A stretch of 16,685 nucleotides of DNA, from the NCBI GenBank assembly GCA_023435945.1, contig JAEZLB010000296.1, forward strand, positions 1-16,685, in the 5' to 3' direction. The notes under the pieces were generated by a model. That model made no database searches. It saw only the letters and a program-made list of their open reading frames with translations, and was not told the origin of the DNA. Made by a program: the position numbers and the translations under genes. The DNA is from Pseudomonadota bacterium. GTDB taxonomy: Bacteria > Pseudomonadota > Gammaproteobacteria > Burkholderiales > Burkholderiaceae_D. The first letter of the stretch is position 1. The number at the start of each line of letters is the position of its first letter. Below, piece by piece: positions 1-9,259 of this stretch.

Positions 1-2003
<2,003 letters not shown>

Positions 2004-2010
2004 GGAATCA

Positions 2011-2064
2011 TCAAGTTCTGAATAGTTGGGTATTCGACTCAGAAAGAGAGCTCTTGTCAGGCAT
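2011..2064 (-). CDS. possible 17-codon leader ORF upstream of rpoD
   Basis: A short ORF encoding [17 protein letters not shown] and ending in TGA 7 nt before the rpoD ATG, in a different frame from rpoD. Its ATG is preceded by AGAGGGAGTTG, which offers GAGG about 6 nt from the start, a better ribosome binding site than either rpoD start has. If translated, ribosomes ending here would be placed beside the rpoD start, suggesting translational coupling. No homology is claimed, and the ORF is short enough to arise by chance. Confidence 0.3.
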   Translation of the reverse strand: MPDKSSLSESNTQLFRT

Positions 2065-2086
2065 CAACTCCCTCTCAACTCCCTCT
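2065..2086. repeat. perfect 11-bp tandem duplication (CAACTCCCTCT x2) in the rpoD leader
   Basis: CAACTCCCTCT occurs at 2065-2075 and again at 2076-2086. Read on the rpoD strand it is AGAGGGAGTTG twice, so a Shine-Dalgarno-like segment is duplicated immediately upstream of the 17-codon leader ORF. Confidence 0.9.
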
Positions 2087-2102
2087 ACTGAGCCAGCACT
2101 TT

Positions 2103-2171
2103 GCGTCATATGCATTGACGCCCAGGGCCCCTGTTTTCTGGACCTCATACAGTTCGCCCATGAAAAACTGT
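2103..2171 (-). promoter_or_regulatory. hairpins in the rpoD mRNA leader
   Basis: Three inverted repeats lie in the untranslated leader between the rpoD promoter and gene: ACAGTT/AACTGT (2149-2154 and 2166-2171), CAGGG/CCCTG around one base (2123-2133), and GCGTCA/TGACGC (2103-2108 and 2116-2121). None is followed by a T run suited to termination, so they look like leader structure rather than a dnaG terminator. Each stem is only 5-6 bp, so function is uncertain. Confidence 0.35.
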
Positions 2172-2195
2172 AAGACTTTGAATCAAAAGCCTTTT

Positions 2196-2204
2196 ATTAT
2201 ACCA
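2196..2204 (-). promoter_or_regulatory. extended -10 promoter for rpoD
   Basis: On the minus strand the sequence reads TGGTATAAT: a perfect TATAAT with a TGn extension. No good -35 box is visible 16-18 bp upstream, which fits an extended -10 promoter. The predicted transcription start is near 2189, giving an rpoD leader of about 185 nt. It lies in the dnaG-rpoD gap and would let rpoD be expressed independently of rpsU-yqeY-dnaG. Confidence 0.7.
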
Positions 2205-2238
2205 CAGAGTAATTTTGCTTTACGGCCATACCTACCTT

Positions 2239-4035
2239 TCAGCGCGGAACGGTATCATTTGCGGCTTCCTGGCGCAGGCGCTCTTGCTGCTTAGTTAACT
2301 CGTGATAGCGTTGTGCCAACTCTGCAGGGGGCTTGCCTGACTGGACAAGTTGCTCCAACTCCACCCTGATCAGCTTCATTTTAGTCTGCCTTATAGCACC
2401 GGCAAGTTCCAGACGGGCCAACTCTATTTCGGCATCGGTATCCGTACCCACTTCAGCAATGAGATGGTCGAATTCAGTGTTAATCATACGCAACTGTTCT
2501 GCCACTGCCGCAAAACTTGCTTGCGCACCCGCCCCCTTACTTACTTGGATTAGTTGCTTCAGCAAGGTTCCATCATCCGGCGCCAACTGCGAGACAGCCG
2601 CTATTGACGGCTCGTCCAGCTCACTTGCCAACACCGGATGGGCAATCAGCAAGCGCAAAATCTGCCTTTCCAGCTCCACCGGCGGCTTCCGCATCGTGCG
2701 CGGGGCCGCCTTTTTCACACGCGCCGCGGGCTTGGCCAAGGTGAACAGCGACTCAATTTCCGCTGACGCAGTCTCCGTCATCTGCGCCAGACTGTGAACC
2801 AATTGCAGGCGCAAGGCCGAAGGTGGCATTGCCTGCAGCATCGGCTTGGCCTCGAACTGTGTTCGCGCACGCCCCTCGGCAGAATCGAGGTTGTTACCCT
2901 GGCTGGCCTCATTCAGCAGGAACTGCGACAGCGGCATGGCATCCTTGACGCGCTGAGCGAAAGCGTCCGCCCCGTACTCACGTATAAAACTGTCCGGGTC
3001 ATGTTCAGTCGGCAGGAACAGGAAAGCGACCGTCCGGTTATCCGTCATGTGCGGCAAACTGGCCTCCAATGCACGTCTTGCAGCCCGTCGTCCGGCGGCA
3101 TCGCCATCGAAGCCGAATACCAGATGATCAGTCTGCCGAAACAGCTTCTGCACATGAGTAGGCGTACACGCCGTTCCCAGGGTCGCTACCGCATTCTGGA
3201 AACCCAGTTGTGCCAGTGCCACCACATCCATGTAACCTTCGGTGATCAGCACATAACCCGCTTCCCGTATCGCCAAGCGCGCCTCGAACAAGCCATACAG
3301 CTCATTTCCCTTCTGAAATAAGGGTGTTTCGGGGGAATTCAAGTACTTGGGCTCACCGCCATCCATCACCCTGCCACCAAATGCGATGACCTGGCCCTTG
3401 GTGTTGCGAATAGGAAACATGATGCGATCACGGAAGCGGTCATAACGCTTACGCGACGCACTTCCCTCTTCCGACCTGTCAATCACCAGGCCAGCCTCCA
3501 CCAGCACATCCGCCTCGTAATCCGGGAATACGGTGCGCAGATTATCCCAGCCAGCCGGCGCATAACCCATCCCGAAACGGGCGGCAATTTCGCCGGTTAA
3601 TCCGCGTTTTTTCAGATAAGCGATGGCATGCTGCGCCGAACGCAATTGCTTGCGATAGTAATCACTGGCGCCCGACATCGCCTCGGACAAGGCCATGCCT
3701 TTTGCCCTGACCTCTGACTGCTGCGCCTTGGTCAGGCCGGTTTCTTCCTCCGGCACGGTCATACCCACGCCCTGGGCCAGATCCTTGACCGCCTCGACAA
3801 AGCCCTGCCCGGAGTACTCCATCAGGAAAGTGATGGCCGTACCATGCGCGCCACAACCAAAGCAGTGATAGAACTGCTTGGTCGGGCTGACGGTAAAACT
3901 GGGAGATTTTTCGTTATGGAAGGGGCACAAACCCATGAAGTTTGCGCCACCTTTCTTGAGCTGCACGTAGCGGCCAACGATATCGACGATATCGACGCGG
4001 TTCAGCAAATCCTGGAGGAAGGATTGCGGGATCAT
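2239..4035 (-). CDS. dnaG: DNA primase DnaG
   Basis: Synthesises the RNA primers for chromosome replication and docks on the DnaB helicase. 598 aa, close to the usual length. The N-terminal CHC2 zinc-binding domain shows Cys37, His40, Cys58 and Cys61 (CPFHNEKSPSF and CFGCGAHG). The catalytic core has RYDRFRDRIMFPI near 198 and EPKYLNSPET near 228. The TOPRIM fold shows Glu266 (ITEGYMD) with Asp310 and Asp312 (FDGDAAG), the metal-binding acids. The C-terminal 150 residues are the helical DnaB-interaction region. The ATG lies 24 nt after the yqeY stop with no strong ribosome binding site, suggesting co-transcription and perhaps coupling. About 235 bp separate it from rpoD. Confidence 0.97.
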   Translation of the reverse strand: MIPQSFLQDLLNRVDIVDIVGRYVQLKKGGANFMGLCPFHNEKSPSFTVSPTKQFYHCFGCGAHGTAITFLMEYSGQGFVEAVKDLAQGVGMTVPEEETGLTKAQQSEVRAKGMALSEAMSGASDYYRKQLRSAQHAIAYLKKRGLTGEIAARFGMGYAPAGWDNLRTVFPDYEADVLVEAGLVIDRSEEGSASRKRYDRFRDRIMFPIRNTKGQVIAFGGRVMDGGEPKYLNSPETPLFQKGNELYGLFEARLAIREAGYVLITEGYMDVVALAQLGFQNAVATLGTACTPTHVQKLFRQTDHLVFGFDGDAAGRRAARRALEASLPHMTDNRTVAFLFLPTEHDPDSFIREYGADAFAQRVKDAMPLSQFLLNEASQGNNLDSAEGRARTQFEAKPMLQAMPPSALRLQLVHSLAQMTETASAEIESLFTLAKPAARVKKAAPRTMRKPPVELERQILRLLIAHPVLASELDEPSIAAVSQLAPDDGTLLKQLIQVSKGAGAQASFAAVAEQLRMINTEFDHLIAEVGTDTDAEIELARLELAGAIRQTKMKLIRVELEQLVQSGKPPAELAQRYHELTKQQERLRQEAANDTVPR

Positions 4036-4059
4036 GTGCCGGCAGGCCGCTTTGCGAAA

Positions 4060-4509
4060 TTAATTCTTGGACAGAGCGGCTTTCACCAGCGCGGAAACCT
4101 GAGTCATGTCAGCCCGGCCCGCCAGCTTGCCCTTCAGCACGCCCATCACCTTGCCCATGTCCTGGGGACCTGCAGCGCCGGTAGCAGCCACAGCTGCGAC
4201 GACTTCCGCCTGCACTTCCGCTTCCGACAATCCTGCCGGCATATAAGTGGAAAGGATTTCCAGCTCGGCGCGCTCGATGTCAGCCAGATCCTGGCGACCG
4301 CCCGCATCAAACTGGCTGATCGAATCCTTACGCTGCTTGATCATTTTTTCAATGATGGCCAGCACCTGCGTATCATTAAGTTCAATGCGCTCGTCCACTT
4401 CCTTGCGCTTGATTTCAGCGTTGATCAGGCGAATGGTGCCCAGCTTGGTCGTTTCCTTGGCGCGCATTGCCGCCTTCATGTCTTCGGTGATTTTTTCTTT
4501 GAGACTCAT
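4060..4509 (-). CDS. yqeY: GatB/YqeY-domain protein
   Basis: 149 aa, matching the stand-alone YqeY family, which resembles the tail domain of the amidotransferase subunit GatB and is thought to bind tRNA; its precise role is unsettled. It starts MSLKEKITEDMKAAMRAKE, with the typical middle (LIEKMIKQRKDS-like) and C-terminal (DMGKVMGVLKGKLAGRADM) motifs. An upstream in-frame ATG at 4560 would add 17 residues, but the start at 4509 has GGAG about 9 nt ahead and matches the family N-terminus. It follows rpsU after a 123-nt gap holding a terminator, so expression probably relies on readthrough; no clear promoter of its own is seen. A small hairpin (GCGCA/TGCGC, 4532-4545) lies in its leader. Confidence 0.9.
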   Translation of the reverse strand: MSLKEKITEDMKAAMRAKETTKLGTIRLINAEIKRKEVDERIELNDTQVLAIIEKMIKQRKDSISQFDAGGRQDLADIERAELEILSTYMPAGLSEAEVQAEVVAAVAATGAAGPQDMGKVMGVLKGKLAGRADMTQVSALVKAALSKN

Positions 4510-4557
4510 ACTCTTGTTCTCCGAGTTGGACGCGCAATCCTGCGCTTCTCCGCCAAA

Positions 4558-4595
4558 CACAAAAACCCGCTGCGGACACTTACCGGAGCGGGTTT
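4558..4595 (-). terminator. intrinsic terminator between rpsU and yqeY
   Basis: On the minus strand, AAACCCGCT (4587-4595) pairs perfectly over 9 bp with AGCGGGTTT (4563-4571). The loop contains a further CGG/CCG pair, and the stem runs into a T tract. It lies just after rpsU, so most transcripts probably stop after bS21 and some continue into yqeY-dnaG. The E. coli operon is known to have a terminator at the equivalent place, between rpsU and dnaG. Confidence 0.88.
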
Positions 4596-4632
4596 ACCAA
4601 GCGCGGCACGCACTTCCTGCGCGCCGGCAGAA

Positions 4633-4845
4633 TCAGTACATCTTCTTGGGCAGTTGCTGGCTGCGGATGCGCTTGTAGTGACGCTTCACAGCAGCGGCGA
4701 GCTTACGCTTGCGTTCTGCAGTCGGCTTCTCGTAAAACTCGCGCGCACGCAACTCGGTCAGCAGACCGGTTTTTTCAATGGTGCGCTTGAAGCGACGCAT
4801 AGCAACTTCGAAAGGCTCGTTTTCTTTCAGGCGTACAGTAGTCAT
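4633..4845 (-). CDS. rpsU: 30S ribosomal protein bS21
   Basis: 70 aa, the normal length for bS21, a small basic protein of the 30S subunit needed for efficient initiation on natural mRNAs. The sequence begins [21 protein letters not shown] and is rich in Arg and Lys, with the family's [16 protein letters not shown] segment. No strong ribosome binding site precedes the ATG. First gene of the rpsU-yqeY-dnaG-rpoD operon, with its own upstream promoter and a terminator just behind it. Confidence 0.97.
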   Translation of the reverse strand: MTTVRLKENEPFEVAMRRFKRTIEKTGLLTELRAREFYEKPTAERKRKLAAAVKRHYKRIRSQQLPKKMY

Positions 4846-4883
4846 GTAAATTAGCGACCCAGAAAATTCATGGAAAGACCGCG

Positions 4884-4892
4884 ATTCTAGCA
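4884..4892 (-). promoter_or_regulatory. extended -10 promoter for rpsU operon
   Basis: On the minus strand the sequence reads TGCTAGAAT: TAGAAT with a TGn extension. The best -35 candidate at 17-bp spacing is a poor TTTTCT. The start would fall near 4877, giving a leader of about 32 nt before rpsU. It has the same extended -10 plus weak -35 layout as the rpoD promoter. Confidence 0.6.
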
Positions 4893-4908
4893 GATCATAA
4901 ATACAAAG

Positions 4909-4928
4909 AAAAGGGGCGTTTGGCCCGG
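4909..4928 (-). terminator. weak intrinsic terminator after the BaiN-like gene
   Basis: Minus strand: GGGC, loop CAAAC, GCCC, then C and TTTT. The stem is only about 4 bp, but it is GC-only and lies 60-80 nt after the stop of the flavoprotein gene, immediately upstream of the rpsU promoter, where insulation would be expected. Confidence 0.4.
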
Positions 4929-4987
4929 ATTTCCTTTTTTATCAATTATTCCTGCCAACCAAGCTTCGTACATTCCGCAAGTTCATT

Positions 4988-6184
4988 TCAGACTGCCGAT
5001 CCGGCGGCAAAACCCGACGCCCATGCCCACTGGAAGTTATATCCGCCCAGCCAGCCGGTGACATCCACCGATTCGCCAACAAAATACAGTCCGGGGACCG
5101 TTTTCACCATCATACTCTGCTGCGACAACACCCTGGTATCGACACCTCCCCGTGTCACTTCCGCCTTACGGTAACCCTCGGAGCCATTGGGCGTAATGCG
5201 CCAGCGATTGACCGACTCGCCCAGCCTGCGCAATTGCCTGTCTGGCATGTCTGCCAGTCGCATTGACGGATCGAAATCGTTGGCAATGAGCCAGCCTTCC
5301 GCCAAGCGGGAGGGCAAATGCCGCGCCAGTTCATTGTTCAGGCTTTTACGGGAGCTATGCTTATCCTTCAACAGCTGTTCTGCGAGATCGATGCCCGGCA
5401 ACAGGTTGATCACGATATCCGTCCCTGCCTGCCAGTAACTGGAAATCTGCAACACAGCCGGCCCCGACAATCCACGATGTGTAAACAGCAAGTCTTCCTT
5501 GAAATAACCGCGGGACTTTTTCTCGCCGGTTTCGATTTCCACTTCCAGCGCTATGCCTGCCAAAGACACAAATGCCTGCCAGCTTGCCGCATCAAAGGTC
5601 AGCGGCACCAAGGCAGGCCGCGGATCAACCAGCGGCAGGTCGAACTGGCGTGCAACACGAAATGCAAAATCGGTCGCGCCTATTTTGGGAATCGATAGCC
5701 CTCCGGTCGCAATCACCACACTGTGCGCCAGAATTTCTCCGGCCTCGGTGGCGACCCGGAACGACTCGCCGCTCCTGCCTATCTCCTGCACCTTGCATGG
5801 CATACGCCACGCAACCTTGCCCGTATCGCACTCGGCCTTCAGCATCGCAATGATGTCTTCTGCCGAGCGGTCGCAGAACAATTGTCCCTTGTGTTTTTCA
5901 TGATAGGGAATGCGATAGCGCTTGACCAGCGCGAGAAAATCCTGCGGCGTATAACGCGCCAGCGCGCTGCGGCAGAAATGCGGATTCTCGGACAGGAAAT
6001 TCTGCGGACCGGCGTCGATGTTGGTGAAATTGCAGCGGCCGCCGCCGGAGATACGGATTTTCTCCGCCAGCCGCGGTGCATGGTCGATCAGCATCACCTT
6101 ACGGCCACGCTGCCCGGCCACGCCGGCGCACATCATGCCAGCCGCGCCCGCGCCTATCACTGCTACATCAAAGGATTCTGCCAT
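4988..6184 (-). CDS. BaiN/YhiN-family FAD-dependent oxidoreductase (HI0933-like)
   Basis: 398 aa flavoprotein. An N-terminal Rossmann motif (FDVAVIGAGAAG, Gly11-x-Gly13-x-x-Gly16) binds FAD; the family signature KIRISGGGRCNFTN follows near residue 50. The C-terminal part has VTRGGVDTRVLSQQSM and LYFVGESVDVTGWLGGYNFQ, which closes the FAD site. The family is named for BaiN, a bile-acid reductase of gut clostridia, and includes E. coli YhiN; the proteobacterial substrate is not known, so no reaction is assigned. A TTG at 6205 would add 7 residues, but the ATG at 6184 directly precedes the Rossmann strand and has AGG nearby. It is separated from ybiB by a hairpin-containing 109-nt gap and probably transcribed separately. 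Confidence 0.9.
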   Translation of the reverse strand: MAESFDVAVIGAGAAGMMCAGVAGQRGRKVMLIDHAPRLAEKIRISGGGRCNFTNIDAGPQNFLSENPHFCRSALARYTPQDFLALVKRYRIPYHEKHKGQLFCDRSAEDIIAMLKAECDTGKVAWRMPCKVQEIGRSGESFRVATEAGEILAHSVVIATGGLSIPKIGATDFAFRVARQFDLPLVDPRPALVPLTFDAASWQAFVSLAGIALEVEIETGEKKSRGYFKEDLLFTHRGLSGPAVLQISSYWQAGTDIVINLLPGIDLAEQLLKDKHSSRKSLNNELARHLPSRLAEGWLIANDFDPSMRLADMPDRQLRRLGESVNRWRITPNGSEGYRKAEVTRGGVDTRVLSQQSMMVKTVPGLYFVGESVDVTGWLGGYNFQWAWASGFAAGSAV

Positions 6185-6235
6185 GGCTTGCCTGATTGGG
6201 AACAAGCCGAGATTGTACGGGAGATGCCCTTATCG

Positions 6236-6265
6236 GGACCAGAGCCGGTTAGTCCGGCCCGGTCC
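6236..6265. repeat. strong imperfect hairpin between ybiB and the flavoprotein gene
   Basis: GGACC (6236-6240) pairs with GGTCC (6261-6265), and inside it GCCGG (6244-6248) pairs with CCGGC (6254-6258) around a 5-base loop: 10 GC-rich pairs with a small internal loop. There is no T tract on either side, so it is not a canonical intrinsic terminator; it could protect the ybiB mRNA 3' end or be a protein-binding site. Confidence 0.6.
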
Positions 6266-6293
6266 GAAGTTGCGTAACGCGGCTAAATCCCTT

Positions 6294-7259
6294 CTAGACA
6301 CGCATGCTGCGCGAGACATGCAGACAATGTTCTACCTGCTCGGCAATCGGGTTGGGAATGGGATAACGGCCTTCCAGCGCCGCTGCTATCCATGCAGCCG
6401 TGGTGCTGGCGTCACTTTGATCCGGCAACTCAGGCAAGGTATCCACCGGCGGCTGGCGCTCCACCAGCGTTGTGCATTGCCCGGCATGGAACCATTCGAT
6501 CTGCTGCCCTCGCTTGGCATTGGCGACCGTCTCACCTTCCGTGCCGCGCATCAGGAACACATCGCCCCGCTCGACCGGCGCGGCATTGCCGAAATAATCG
6601 GTCAACAAACTGAAGTACTCCGGATGGGTGTACGAAGTCAGGCGCAGTGCCGCACCCTTGAATGGCTGCAGCAGTTTGACCAGCGTATGCGTGGAATTGC
6701 GCAAGCCCAGGATACGGCGCAGCGACAGCAAATGGGCCATCTTGGGTGCCAGCTTTGCGATAGGCATGAAGGCAGGCAAACCGGCTGAGAACTGCGCCTG
6801 CACTTCCGAATTATCGGAACACACACTGATATTCATCCGCTGCAGAATCTCTGCCGTCGTCACGCGTCCCGGGTCGTGGATCATTCCGTGTATGAATACC
6901 GGCACACCCTGGCGCGCCAGCAAGCAAGCCAGCAAAGGCGTCAGGTTCGGCATCTGGCGGGAACCGTTATAGCTGGGAATCACAACAGGCGCATACTCGC
7001 CGGGCGGATCATCCAGCCGCTCGAAGGAGACCTCAGCGGCATCGAGAAAACCGGCGATCTCCTGCACCGACTCGCCCTTGATGCGCATGGCCAGCATGAA
7101 ACCACCGACCTCCAGGTCCGAGACGCGGTTAGCAAGCATGGCCTCGTAGATCAAGTAAGCATCATCGCGCGCCAGGCTGCGCGCCCCTTTTTTGCCGCGA
7201 CCGACTTCCTTGATGAAGCGGCCGATGGGAAACGAAGTGTCGTGAGCGGGATTATTCAT
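6294..7259 (-). CDS. ybiB: DNA-binding protein YbiB (TrpD2-like, anthranilate phosphoribosyltransferase fold)
   Basis: 321 aa, full length for the family, often annotated 'glycosyl transferase family protein'. The N-terminal helical domain (about 1-75) and the PVVIPSYNGSRQMPNLTPLLACLL segment (about 91-114) match the nucleoside-phosphorylase-like fold of TrpD. Arg and Lys clusters occur at 20-31 (GRGKKGARSLAR). From family knowledge, E. coli YbiB is a TrpD2 relative that binds nucleic acid without detectable transferase activity and is LexA-controlled; no LexA-type operator was recognised here. The ATG at 7259 has only a poor ribosome binding site. The neighbour upstream on the same strand, 98 nt away, is the nitrate-reductase-like fragment. 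Confidence 0.88.
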   Translation of the reverse strand: MNNPAHDTSFPIGRFIKEVGRGKKGARSLARDDAYLIYEAMLANRVSDLEVGGFMLAMRIKGESVQEIAGFLDAAEVSFERLDDPPGEYAPVVIPSYNGSRQMPNLTPLLACLLARQGVPVFIHGMIHDPGRVTTAEILQRMNISVCSDNSEVQAQFSAGLPAFMPIAKLAPKMAHLLSLRRILGLRNSTHTLVKLLQPFKGAALRLTSYTHPEYFSLLTDYFGNAAPVERGDVFLMRGTEGETVANAKRGQQIEWFHAGQCTTLVERQPPVDTLPELPDQSDASTTAAWIAAALEGRYPIPNPIAEQVEHCLHVSRSMRV

Positions 7260-7357
7260 GACGCAAGATTACATCGAATGGGGGCGAGGATGCATGCAGG
7301 CTTTTCCGGTTAATTATTCGAGATTGCAGACACTGCATTATCAGACAATCAATCAGC

Positions 7358-8026
7358 TCAGACATCTCTTAGCAAACCTTGCGCTACGGAACGCAACTCG
7401 TGCTTCTGTGTCGTTATGATCTTTCTCAGCTCCGGCCAACAGAAACCGCAACGCGTTCCGCATTGCAATGCCTGCCGCAGTCCTGCCAAACAGACGCTTG
7501 CCTCCTTTTTGCCAGTGGAAGCCTGCCGTTCAAGCTCTTCCCGAATCTCGGATAAGGATACATTCAGGCAGTCGCAGACTATGCGCCCCCGTGGCGTGAA
7601 TTCCTGTGGCGCCTTGCCGGATGGCATAAGAAGCAGCCGCCTCACGCCAGCCACCGGCTGCCCACTTTCCAGATATTCCCTCAACCATCCCTGCGCAGCG
7701 ATATCGCCGGACAATGACACGGCAAGTAATTTGTCATTCTCTATGCGCAGTTGGCGCGCATTGCCTCGCCGCCTGTCTTCATATCTCAGGATATCGGCTC
7801 CGGCAATCCCGAATTGCGCTTCGATTTCGGCGACCAGCTCCGGAGCGGCTGCGTAATCATCGGCAGCACGAAACACAATGCCAACCCGATCACGGCTGAA
7901 TAAGGTGCAGGAGGCAAAAGCGAAACGCGGCATATAAGTTCGCAGGCTCGCCTGCATCGACAACAGTCGATGCTCATCTATCCAGCCGAACACCACAAAA
8001 TGCCGGGGCAGTGCCGGCCTTTGCAT
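7358..8026 (-). CDS. orphan nitrate reductase (NasA) C-terminal-like protein with BFD-type [2Fe-2S] domain
   Basis: 222 aa. Residues about 148-203 form a BFD-like [2Fe-2S] domain with Cys151-x-Cys153 and Cys193-G-F-Cys196 (VCDCLNVS and [16 protein letters not shown]), the arrangement at the C-terminus of assimilatory nitrate reductase NasA. The preceding part ([19 protein letters not shown], then LLAVSLSGD and [14 protein letters not shown]) also resembles the NasA tail just before that domain. No molybdopterin-binding domains are present and none can be upstream, since tsaD is divergent there. So it is either a NasA deletion remnant or a small stand-alone Fe-S protein. All four cluster cysteines are intact, the frame is open, and GGGAAGGG lies about 4 nt before the ATG, all favouring a working gene. 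Substrate and partner unknown. Confidence 0.75.
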   Translation of the reverse strand: MQRPALPRHFVVFGWIDEHRLLSMQASLRTYMPRFAFASCTLFSRDRVGIVFRAADDYAAAPELVAEIEAQFGIAGADILRYEDRRRGNARQLRIENDKLLAVSLSGDIAAQGWLREYLESGQPVAGVRRLLLMPSGKAPQEFTPRGRIVCDCLNVSLSEIREELERQASTGKKEASVCLAGLRQALQCGTRCGFCWPELRKIITTQKHELRSVAQGLLRDV

Positions 8027-8106
8027 TCATCGTCCCTTCCCGCCTGACAGACCCTTCATGAAAGCCGGTCTGCTTTGCGGCTTTGGCAATCCTGCGCCAG
8101 ATACCC

Positions 8107-8127
8107 CGCATTCCGCATTCCGCTTTC
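8107..8127. repeat. three tandem 7-mers in the tsaD promoter region
   Basis: CGCATTC, CGCATTC, CGCTTTC in direct succession, the third with one change. They occupy the place where a -35 element would be for the TACAAT (8131-8136) upstream of tsaD, in the divergent gap between tsaD and the Fe-S gene. Confidence 0.7.
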
Positions 8128-8130
8128 CTA

Positions 8131-8136
8131 TACAAT
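8131..8136 (+). promoter_or_regulatory. probable -10 box for tsaD
   Basis: TACAAT, within CCTATACAATGG, lies 35 bp before the tsaD ATG; a start near 8143 would give a leader of about 29 nt. No convincing -35 is seen at the standard spacing, where the 7-mer repeats lie. Confidence 0.4.
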
Positions 8137-8171
8137 GGCACCTTGTTTTCGCTCCCCCACCCGCATCGCTC

Positions 8172-9200
8172 ATGATTGTCCTCGGCATCGAATCCTCCTG
8201 TGACGAAACCGGCCTCGCCCTGTACGACACAGAACGCGGCTTGCGCTCGCATGCGCTGTATTCGCAAGTCGCGATGCACGAAGCTTATGGCGGGGTAGTG
8301 CCGGAACTGGCGTCGCGTGACCATATTCGTCATGCTCTGCCCTTGCTGGAAAAAGCGCTGGCCGACGCCGACGTGGCGAAGCAGGATATCGATGCGATTG
8401 CCTATACCCAGGGGCCGGGACTGGCTGGAGCACTTCTGGTGGGAGCCTCCATTGCAGCCGGTTTGGGCTTGGCACTGGATAAACCCTTATTGGGCGTGCA
8501 CCATTTGGAGGGGCATCTGTTGTCGCCGCTGCTGGCCAGCGATCCGCCGGAATTTCCTTTTGTCGCACTGCTGGTATCGGGCGGACATACCCAGTTGATG
8601 CGGGTCGATGGCGTGGGCCGCTACGAACTGCTGGGGGAAACCGTGGATGATGCAGCGGGTGAAGCCTTCGACAAGTCGGCCAAATTACTGGGACTGGGTT
8701 ATCCCGGTGGCCCGGCCATCTCCAAGCTGGCAGAAGCCGGGCAGCCGGATATATACAAGCTACCACGCCCCATGCTGCATTCCAAAAACCTGGACTTCAG
8801 TTTTTCCGGCCTTAAAACCGCTGTACTTACCTTGGTGAAAAACCACTCGGGTAGCCTGACAGAACAAAACAAAGCAGACATCGCCCACGCTTTTGTCGCC
8901 GCCATCGTCGATGTGCTGACAGCCAAGAGCATGGCTGCTCTCAAGCAGACGGGACTCAAGCGCCTGGTTGTTGCGGGCGGAGTGGGCGCCAACAGGCAAC
9001 TTCGCCACGCACTGAACCAGGCAGCCGCCAGACGACGCGTCAAGGTGTTTTACCCGGAATTGGAATTCTGCACAGATAACGGCGCGATGATTGCATTTGC
9101 CGGCGCGATGAGGTTAGAAAGGCAACCTGAAGCCGCTAACCGCGATTATTCCTTTAATATACGCCCACGTTGGCCGCTGGACGAACTCAGCGCGGTATAA
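8172..9200 (+). CDS. tsaD: tRNA N6-adenosine threonylcarbamoyltransferase TsaD
   Basis: 342 aa. Transfers threonylcarbamoyl from threonylcarbamoyl-AMP to A37 of ANN-decoding tRNAs (t6A), working with TsaB and TsaE in the cytoplasm. The N-terminus [14 protein letters not shown] is the family signature. Metal ligands are His111 and His115 (GVHHLEGH) and Asp302 (CTDNGAMIA). The nucleotide-binding loops include VSGGHTQL near 135 and [13 protein letters not shown] near 266. An upstream in-frame start at 8058 would add 38 residues with no family match, so the ATG at 8172 is used; its ribosome binding site is weak. The gene is followed by a strong terminator. In E. coli it is divergent from rpsU; here three minus-strand genes intervene. 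Confidence 0.97.
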   Translation: MIVLGIESSCDETGLALYDTERGLRSHALYSQVAMHEAYGGVVPELASRDHIRHALPLLEKALADADVAKQDIDAIAYTQGPGLAGALLVGASIAAGLGLALDKPLLGVHHLEGHLLSPLLASDPPEFPFVALLVSGGHTQLMRVDGVGRYELLGETVDDAAGEAFDKSAKLLGLGYPGGPAISKLAEAGQPDIYKLPRPMLHSKNLDFSFSGLKTAVLTLVKNHSGSLTEQNKADIAHAFVAAIVDVLTAKSMAALKQTGLKRLVVAGGVGANRQLRHALNQAAARRRVKVFYPELEFCTDNGAMIAFAGAMRLERQPEAANRDYSFNIRPRWPLDELSAV

Positions 9201-9224
9201 TCTTTTTCCTCCATTGCCTGGCTG

Positions 9225-9259
9225 AAAAAATCTTGCCTTCTCTGCAAGAAGGCATTTTT
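9225..9259 (+). terminator. intrinsic terminator after tsaD
   Basis: TGCCTTCT (9234-9241) and AGAAGGCA (9247-9254) form a perfect 8-bp stem with a 5-base loop, followed by TTTTT (9255-9259). An A6 run precedes the stem, so it could act in both directions. It lies 25-60 nt after the tsaD stop. Confidence 0.88.

Noticed and set aside
2075..2161. 28-codon frame further upstream in the rpoD leader
   Set aside because: No ribosome binding site and no recognisable motif, unlike the 17-codon ORF downstream.
3844..4854. 336-codon plus-strand frame
   Set aside because: It spans the antisense of dnaG, yqeY and rpsU, all clear genes, and includes their terminator; no family resemblance.
8058..8171. 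38-residue N-terminal extension of TsaD
   Set aside because: TsaD proteins begin at [14 protein letters not shown]; the extension covers the promoter region.
7974..8333. 119-codon minus-strand frame across the tsaD start
   Set aside because: Antisense to tsaD and overlapping the Fe-S gene start; it does not supply the missing NasA domains.
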